This document shows, in pieces, positions 57,416 through 64,000 of a stretch of 64,000 nt of DNA. The position numbers and the translations under genes are program-made. The stretch covers positions 1,364,001 through 1,428,000 of the forward strand of contig BSBM01000965.1 of the NCBI GenBank assembly GCA_027924585.1, read 5' to 3'. Position 1 is the first letter of the stretch, and every line of letters begins with the position of its first letter. The notes beneath the pieces are model-generated. The model was not told the DNA's origin, made no database searches, and saw only the letters and a list, made by a program, of their open reading frames with translations. This DNA comes from Larix kaempferi. Its lineage: Eukaryota; Streptophyta; Pinopsida; Pinales; Pinaceae.

Positions 57416-58440
57416 TCATTTTTGCAAAATTTTGGATGAATCTCCTACGAAAATGTATCTTACCAATAAAGGATTGAATCTCCTTTTTGTTATTGTGAGT
57501 TCTATCAGTTTTATAGCAGGCACTCTGTCAGGATCTATTTTAAATCCATCTTTGGAGACAATATGTCCCAACAATTTTCCCTCTTTCATTGCAAAGAAAG
57601 TTTTTTTAGGGTTTAATGAAAGACCGAAATTTTTGCATTTCCTAAAAGTTTTCTTTAGATGTTGGAGGTGATCTTCATCTGATTTCAAAAATACAGTCAT
57701 AGCGTCAAGGTAAATAACAATAAATTGTATTTTCCCCTATGAATGTTATATCCATGGACCTTTGGAATGTTGCATCGGTGTTGATTAATCCGAAAGGAAT
57801 CTTGTCATACATGAAAATTCCCCATGGTGTGGTGAAGGATGTTTTTTCTTTGTCATCTAAATGCATGGCAATTTGATTATAATCAGAGAAACCGTCCATC
57901 ATAGAAACTCTAGATGACCCAACAAACTTTTGAAGGATGTGTTCCATCTTGGGTAAAGGATAATTATCCTTCATGGAACACTTGTTTAGGTTCTTGAAGA
58001 CCACACATATGATAATTTCCCCATTATTTTTCCTTATTGGGATGAGGTTAGCTACCCATTCAGAGTACCTAAGGGGAATATTGATTTTAGCATCCAACAA
58101 CTTTCTTACCTCTTTCTCAATTATGGGGAACAAAATTGGATTCACCTGTCTCAACTTTTGTCTTACTAGTTTTGCATCTTCTCTTAAAGGAATCTTGTGT
58201 TGTATGATAAAGATATCATAATTTTTCAAATCTTCATATTTCCAGGAAAAAACGTCGATGTACTCTTTGAACAAAGAGACATACCTTTGCTTCTAGTTAG
58301 CAGATAGAGATTTTGAGAGCTTAATGTATTTTTGATCTTCTGGAGTGCCTAGATTGAATTCTTCGATTGCTTCTGTAGTTGGTTGGACACCTAGTTTGAT
58401 GGGGACCTCATTTTTCTCAAACAACTGCTCCAGCAGTACC
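57416..58440 (-). pseudogene. Reverse transcriptase of the Tat-like element
   Basis: Upstream linker with FKEYIDVFSWKYEDLKNYD and IIQHKIPLREDAKLVRQKLR, then the palm: EKEVRKLLDAKINIPLRYSE, WVANLIPIRKNNGE, KDNYPLPKMEHILQKFVGSS, MMDGFSDYNQIAMH, FTTPWGIFMYDKIPFGL. A frameshift near 57715 precedes the catalytic box, which in the correct frame is IVIYLDAMTVFLKSD. The YLDD motif has become YLDA (Ala codon 57701-57703), so the enzyme would be inactive even without the shift. LNPKKTFFAMKEGKLLGHIV follows, then another frame break near 57470. Confidence 0.88.
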
Positions 58441-58639
58441 AAGCCTTAAAATTATTTTTTAATTGGAGAATTTTGTGTCCAGTGACTTGCTACATTAACT
58501 GAGCGAGCGACTGCAGATCTGTTTGAGTTGTAGTATTTGTATCATATTTGTCACAAGAGTCTATGTGAATGACTAAAAATATATCCATTAAGAGAAGGAA
58601 GCGCAAACTCTACAAATCATATTCAAAGACCTAGTAGTG

Positions 58640-59050
58640 TTCGAAGTTATCAGGAATGGAGGGACGATATCACATTTCAACTTCATGCTTTATTCTAAGT
58701 TTTTTGGGGGGTTTTAATGTGCCTGCTTCCAAGGCTAATGCATCATCTTGTTGGTTGAGCTCTCCTGAGACAAAATTTATATTTAATGCCTCAAAGAAAT
58801 TACCAATCAAAAACCAAACAAGGTTTCAGTATGCCTTAATATTTTTGTGCTTTGTTTGATAGATATTTTTGATTTGATTAACCACCAACTCAACATCACC
58901 GAATAATTCCAGTTTAGTAATTTTTAGATCTTTAGTAGCTCGTAGGACTAGGATAAGAGATTCATTATCTTCCACATTACTGGTGGTTTCAAATTCCAAC
59001 TTGTAGGGTAGATAAATTTCTTTTTCCTGTGGGGGAGAAGAGTAGTGCAC
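58640..59050 (-). pseudogene. RNase H-like domain upstream of RT
   Basis: Reads LPYKLEFETTSNVEDNESLI, LVLRATKDLKITKLELFGDV, ELVVNQIKNIYQTKHKNIKAY, a stop, then VWFLIGNFFEALNINFVSGE and LNQQDDALALEAGTLKPP. The pattern (FGD-x-ELVVNQI followed by a DALA motif) is that of a second, archaeal-type RNase H known from Tat-like plant elements. It sits between protease and RT in translation order. I recall plant gypsy polyproteins with this order, so it is unusual rather than unknown. Confidence 0.75.
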
Positions 59051-59096
59051 TAGCTACAAGCTCATCTTTAGCTGAGGCTACATAAAAATGTAAATT

Positions 59097-59510
59097 TCAC
59101 ACTTGATTTGTTTGTTTGTTGTTTCCTACTATAGTAATAGGAGATTCAATGCATTCTTCTTCAAAATATTCATTGATTAAGAGAATATAGGATCCCATAT
59201 CTTCATCAGTGGCATATACATGATAGTTAATATGACTATTCTGGTCACTTATAACATAAGCGAACATAGATTCTCTATATAGGTGTATAGTTTCTCCTGC
59301 AAACATAAGTACCATAAAATATTTCATATCCATCTGTGTGGTACCTCCTAATTTCTTAGCCCAAATTTTTGATAGTAGCATGCCATATGTTGCTGGTACA
59401 TCAACTACTACCACATCCATCATTATACTTTTGGATGGTAATCGGGAAAGGGTTACTGCTAAATATTTTATCATACCCACACACTTTACCTTTCTAGAGT
59501 CAAAACTATA
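59097..59510 (-). pseudogene. Protease region of the Tat-like element
   Basis: Contains LAVTLSRLPSKSIMMDVVVV, DVPATYGMLLSKIWAKKLGG and TTQMDMKYFMV, the C-terminal half of the retropepsin region typical of these elements. A linker follows (YRESMFAYVISDQNSHINYH, ECIESPITIVGNNKQTNQ) that leads to the RNase H-like domain. The catalytic Asp region upstream (about 59510-59620) is broken by stops and I could not read it with confidence. Confidence 0.75.
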
Positions 59511-59699
59511 AAGATCATGATAAGGTCTTATGATATGTAGTCCTAACTATTCCATAATAACCTTTGTCATTAAGTTGTATGAAGAACCAGAGTATAACAT
59601 ACAATTACGGAGTAATTTATCATGCACACTAAGAGTGACATAAAAAGGAGTAGTAGGTTTTTCTTTTTCATCAATGTGAGGGCCACATTACACAGCTAG

Positions 59700-61227
59700 G
59701 GATTCATCATTAAATTTTATGGTATCTTGTTGATCCGTGACTTCAAATGTATGAAGAAACTTATCAATTTTATTTTGATACATAGGGTTCTTTACGAGCT
59801 CAGATAGAGGAACTGGTATTTTGAGTTTATTCAATTCACGCTTGATATTAAAAGGTATACTACTTCTTTCATACTCTCTAGGATCTTGGTCTAACCTTTT
59901 TTATAGGTTGGCGTTCGAATCTTTTTGGACAGATGGATATGAGGCTTTGCTAGTTTTTTCCTTTGACTGGTCTCTAATTTTGATTATAGGAGTGATTTGG
60001 GGGTTTTATCTCAAACTTGCTTTGCGGGAGAAACGTTGGGAGGATTTTAACTGGATAATTGGAAAAATCTGGTCTAGGTGTGAGATCATACTCCTTTTCA
60101 AACTCAACATATAAAGTTTCTGAGAATAGTCGAGACTCAACCAATGTTGGGTCAGTATCTTAGCGATTCTTCTAATAACTATCATCTTGATTACATGAAA
60201 GTGATTTTTCATAACCATCTCTAGTGAGATGCATGAGATAAGATTCTTCTTCCATCCAATTTATATGTTATTAGGCTTCCTCATATGTCTCTTGTTCTGG
60301 TACTTTGATAATATTATTATTAATTTCCCTGAAAAACTGTCTTAATGGCTTCTCATCATTCCTCTTCTCCTGGTATGTCATTTGTGGGTTATAAGGCCCT
60401 TTGAACTGAGTAGGAGGGAAAGTAGGAGACTGTCTATTAGGACTACTGCTTTCCAATTCCATTCTAGTAACCTTTTTTGACAGATTTTTGATAATGCAAG
60501 ACATCTCCTTTATATTTTCTTCTTGAGAGTATTTAGACCCAGAGGAACTACTTTCTTCTTTATCTTTTTGCTTATATTTTGGCTCATCGTCGTTAGTAAA
60601 TTTTATTTACCTCCAACTCGCATATTTCCTTCAACATATATAGTGTCATATTGCATTATACTGATGGAAACACATATTCTCTCCCTTAGCATGATAGCAA
60701 AATATGAGGGAAACACACCTGCATATGTGGCCCAGTCTACTGCTTCAGTAGGTTGGATATCCTCAGGAATTTTGAAATATATTTTATTGAATCTTGCATT
60801 AAAGTCAACAATAGTTTCATAGTTATTCGTTTTTAGGGAAAAAAATTATGTCAGATAATACAAGTTATCTCACTTCACCCCCTACTTCTTGATGAAGGTA
60901 TGCTCCAAATATTCCATAGCTATGATTGAAGAATTGGTAAATGATCTGAACCATTTGTGAGCCTCACCCTCTAGTGATTGAGCGAAGACTCTCATGTATA
61001 CATCATGATGGTCAATAAAAATGTTATCAGTAAAATATTGAAATTGATCCACATGATCTTTTATGGATGTACCCTTACTGCCATCATATTTAGGTAATAA
61101 CTTCAGATAGTGGGTGGCATATCATTTACAGGTGTAGAAAATTGTAGAGTTCCATGTTGACTAGCCACCCATTGAGGAGTTCTGGGTGGTGGTGGTCCTT
61201 CTCCACCTCCTCCTCCTCCTCTTGACA
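59700..61227 (-). pseudogene. gag of the Tat-like element
   Basis: ATG at 61225-61227 opens MSRGGGGGGEGPPPPRTPQW. After a frame break the Retrotrans_gag core reads KYDGSKGTSIKDHVDQFQYF, HHDVYMRVFAQSLEGEAHKW and FRSFTNSSI. Then come NARFNKIYFKIPEDIQP and, in an open piece at 60271-60504, SKKVTRMELESSSPNRQSPT and PYNPQMTYQEKRNDEKPLRQ. Several stops and shifts separate these. No clear zinc knuckle was found. The left limit is approximate. Confidence 0.75.
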
Positions 61228-61689
61228 TGAGATGTTTCGAAATTAACTTTTTGGCTTCAGGAATGATAAAATATTTGTGTGGGTTCTTCTGAGTAAAGGA
61301 TTATCCGTTTTCAGTGGAAACAATTGGGGGACCAGGTAGACCAAATGGAATACTGGTATTTTGGATACGGGAATCTCGTCTAAGGGTTTCAAAAATAAAC
61401 TCAGACTTAGAAAATTGTGGTCCAAACACAAGAGGAGAAAACTCCTTCGGTGATGGCGAAGTGAGGTGGATTGATATTTTGCACATCTATGTCTCCATGA
61501 GACAACATCTTATAGAGCCACAAATTCTTTGTGACTAGGGCTCTAGTGAGTATGTCTACATTTGGCAGCCAGGTTTGACTTTGTAGAGTCGTAAAGTGGA
61601 TTTCACAGCCTGCAACCTGATTTTTTCCACTATGAAATATAGAGCGTAGGATTGTCATTGTCTCCATGGAAGATCAACCTTCTTGCTTC

Positions 61690-61709
61690 GATCCCCGACA
61701 ACAGTTCCA
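61690..61709 (-). other. Primer binding site, tRNA-Asp-like
   Basis: The minus strand reads TGGAACTGTTGTCGGGGATC and continues GAAGC, closely following TGGCGCCGTTGCCGGGGATC, the Asp-tRNA primer site used by Athila- and Tat-type plant elements. Substitutions cluster in the TGGCGCC end. The LTR starts seven bases further at 61717. Confidence 0.7.
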
Positions 61710-61716
61710 AAAACGA

Positions 61717-63160
61717 TGTTTGTCCCAAAGACGTTATAAGGTTGTATTTAGAACTTCGCCTGGGCATCAATAACCTCATTTCTTACAGCTTTATCTTTAG
61801 GACAACACTTTAATCAAGAATCATGTCATTTGGAATTAAATACAAATACATATTAGGTCCATAATAATGTTTTAAATGTGGGAAGCAAATCTCGTATGTC
61901 AGAAAAAACTTGGAATAGATGGATGAATGAAATGGCATGAGCAAAGGTACTATGAAAGTAAATGTTTATCCCATGTTTAGATAAAATGTACTGAGTAGAA
62001 TGAATTCAGTAGTTATAACAAAACATCAATAAAGTAAACCCAATCTTACAGAAATAACCCAATCAATATTTAATTGATATATTATGAATACTTCACAACA
62101 CACAATGAAAAAGATACCCACAACAACATTTGCATTAAATATGAGTGGAAAATTATACCATAAGAGCATGAATTAACTTTGTCAATTACAGAAAGTTGAA
62201 AGACATGAAAATACAGAAGAAGGAAATGCTAACTGCACATATCAAAAGATTAGAATCCACACAAATCCATGGCAGAGATTGAATGTTCTCTTATCATTAC
62301 TTGATTAGAATTTTTTTTCAGAAGTTACAATATTACAAGAAGAGTCAACCATATCTATGACTTGTTCTAATCTATTTATAGCCTCTTAGGCTTTTAAAAA
62401 ATTTGCAGCAAAATTCTTTTATGAATAACAACTTTCAGTTTCGTCAACTGCTTAAACAAAATATTGTTACAAAATGACTATCTGGAAAATTGTTGTTGAC
62501 TTGTTGGAGACGAAGGTTGAGGTCCTCCTTGCTGAGGTGGATGAGGGTACTACTGTGATGATGATGATCCAGCTGTAGACTGCATAGTTTAGCTTCTTTC
62601 TAGATGCTTTTGTTGAAGAAAACTGGTTATGCTCTTCCATTCTTTACCTAATATATACTGGAAAATTTTCATTTTTCTGAGTGCCATATCCAAATCAGTA
62701 TAATGCTCAAATGTGGGTTTGAGAAAAGACTTGGAAATTGGTTGAAGGCGGTTGTGGATTTCGCAGTCTAGATGCAAAATTTCCATGAATTTTGTTAATA
62801 TAAATTGTAGTATGGATGTTGATGAGTCCAAGATATAGGTATCCGATAGCCCTTCCCGACAGCAAAAACACAACAAAGGGTGAAGAAATACACTTGTTTT
62901 GTGGGAGAAATGATTTACCTTGATTATTTAATGAATTTGTTTTAAAGATTATTCTTGTATGTTTAAATGCGTGTTCAATGAACTAATTATGTGAAAATCG
63001 AGTATGATTGAGCAGGTCCAGGTACACTAAAGGACACCCATGCAGATCAAGCAGTGGAATGGAAAGCTCATGCAAAACTCAACTCCTTTTTCCTGATTTC
63101 TAGGGAGAACACCTGTTCAAACAGAATCGGCAATTAGACATAAAAGTTAGGTTAAGCATT
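61717..63160 (-). repeat. 5' LTR of the Tat-like element, right end unresolved
   Basis: Starts TGTTTGTCCCAAAGACG after the primer site. The far end cannot be fixed without a second copy; the end given is only the limit before the microsatellite. A 95-codon open frame (62589-62876, minus) has no known domain. A short GAT repeat (TGATGATGATGATCC) lies near 62557. Confidence 0.45.
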
Positions 63161-63163
63161 AGA

Positions 63164-63166
<3 letters not shown>

Positions 63167-63222
<56 letters not shown>

Positions 63223-63225
63223 ATA

Positions 63226-63287
<62 letters not shown>
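63167..63287. repeat. Compound microsatellite (AT)n(CT)n(AT)n
   Basis: AT repeat from 63167 to 63220, a CT repeat from about 63221 to 63252 with an AT interruption at its start, then AT again to 63287. Open frames across it are repeat artefacts. Confidence 0.97.
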
Positions 63288-63288
<1 letters not shown>

Positions 63289-63291
63289 GGG

Positions 63292-63310
63292 CCTCTCGGC
63301 TAGCGAGAGG
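63292..63310. other. Small perfect hairpin beside the microsatellite
   Basis: CCTCTCG (63292-63298) and CGAGAGG (63304-63310) form a 7-bp stem around GCTAG. No function is implied. Confidence 0.7.
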
Positions 63311-64000
63311 ATCATGTTGACATTTTTTAGAACCATTGCTTTACATTTTTATACTGTTAAGATACTCTGAGTTACAGACTTTTGTTAAACTATGGAGCTG
63401 CTATTTTGAATAAAAGACTTGATGTTTCTTTCGAGTCAGCGTATATAAGTCTTCTCCACTCATGAGTACGGGTTGGGGAGGGCCCCTCCAACACATAAGT
63501 CAGGAGATATTACTACTCAGGTATTTATTCGTTATGTGCTTTACATTGACTGAAATCTATATTGCATATGGAAGCATTTGAATGGTGTTAGTTAGTATGA
63601 TTTGATTTCTGCAGTAAAGCAACCAGTTGATTCTGTAGTAATTTATAACGCATTCTGTAGTTCGGTAATACTGTTTCAGTAGTTCTGTAGCAGCATTGTT
63701 CCAAGGCATATTTTCAGCATCTATTTCCCTATGTGCTCGCATTGCTTTTGAACATTGCTTCAAATCTTAAAGCTTATGCACTCTCTCATTACTATGATTG
63801 CTCGTCAAGATTGCTTACTTTTAATACTGTGGTTAATTAATGATATTTACTTCTTGAAGTTCTGATTATTTCGTAGCATTAGATAATGGTATCTTAAACT
63901 TGGTTTCGGCAATTAAATAGGCTAGACTAGACTTCTAGTTTATGCATTTGATTTACAGTAGTTGTTTCTTAGATAAAAGATCCAGCTTTCATTATTTTAG
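63311..64000. other. Spacer to the window edge, nothing recognised
   Basis: No transposon protein, LTR terminus or RNA gene seen. Repeated TCTGTAGT-type phrases around 63610-63690 look like chance or a decayed repeat. Confidence 0.5.

Larger units (their letters stand above)
55527..61709 (-). mobile_element. Ty3/gypsy element (OTA/Tat-like), decayed, 3' LTR missing
   Basis: Minus-strand order: tRNA-Asp-like primer site (61690-61709), gag (61227 downward), protease, RNase H-like domain, RT, RNase H, integrase. The 5' LTR begins at 61717. There is no chromodomain. The sequence style (LRYSEWVANL, NPINGRFLK at the integrase end) and the Asp-type primer site put it among non-chromovirus plant gypsy elements; the exact lineage is uncertain. 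No matching 3' LTR lies left of 55527, so that end is lost. Confidence 0.85.

Noticed and set aside
63292-63310. Rho-independent terminator
   Set aside because: Stem-loop without U tract and in a plant nuclear context; a bacterial terminator model does not apply.

Overview
This window looks like repeat-dominated intergenic DNA from a seed plant with a large genome. The evidence is nested LTR retrotransposons primed by initiator-Met tRNA, a CACTA element, a Mutator-like element carrying an apparent captured exon, a Tc1/mariner-type transposase relic, AT-rich spacers, and no intact host gene. A gymnosperm is my guess, but the sequence does not prove it. I recognised no tRNA, rRNA or CRISPR array. 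Every coding region I can name belongs to a transposable element and carries stops, frameshifts, deletions or catalytic substitutions.

Layout. (1) 1-12.4 kb: the 3' LTR of an element lying mostly left of the window (192-969 plus 12144-12382) is split by a complete minus-strand Ty3/gypsy chromovirus (970-12138, TSD AGGAA). Its gag is in turn split by a solo LTR (6620-8549, TSD CCAAG). Its leader carries about 1 kb of 32-bp palindromic repeats. (2) 13-20 kb: a complete but heavily decayed plus-strand Ty3/gypsy chromovirus (12997-20024, TSD ATATG). (3) 21.4-24.2 kb: a non-autonomous Mutator-like element with long terminal inverted repeats and a 9-bp TSD. (4) 24.2-31.6 kb: AT-rich DNA, degenerate repeats and a pogo-like transposase pseudogene. 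(5) 31.7-38.8 kb: a Ty1/copia element (TSD GAACA) reduced to RT/RNase H remnants, with three different minisatellites in its 3' part. (6) 39.4-48.0 kb: a 3.8-kb direct tandem duplication that itself holds 225-bp repeats; the second copy alone has a solo LTR (45043-45969, TSD GTAGT). (7) 48.1-51.4 kb: the 5' part of a Ty3/gypsy element, followed by the left end of a CACTA element in its gag. (8) 52.2-55 kb: the minus-strand gag and LTR start of a Ty1/copia element. (9) 55.5-61.7 kb and beyond: a decayed minus-strand Ty3/gypsy element of OTA/Tat-like type, with an RNase H-like domain between protease and RT and a tRNA-Asp-like primer site. (10) A compound AT/CT microsatellite near the right edge.

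The window is best read as layered insertions rather than cooperating genes. Relative order can be read directly: outer LTR, then chromovirus, then solo LTR at 1-12 kb; tandem duplication, then solo LTR at 39-48 kb. Many nonsense changes fit C-to-T or G-to-A transitions, as expected for methylated, silenced elements.
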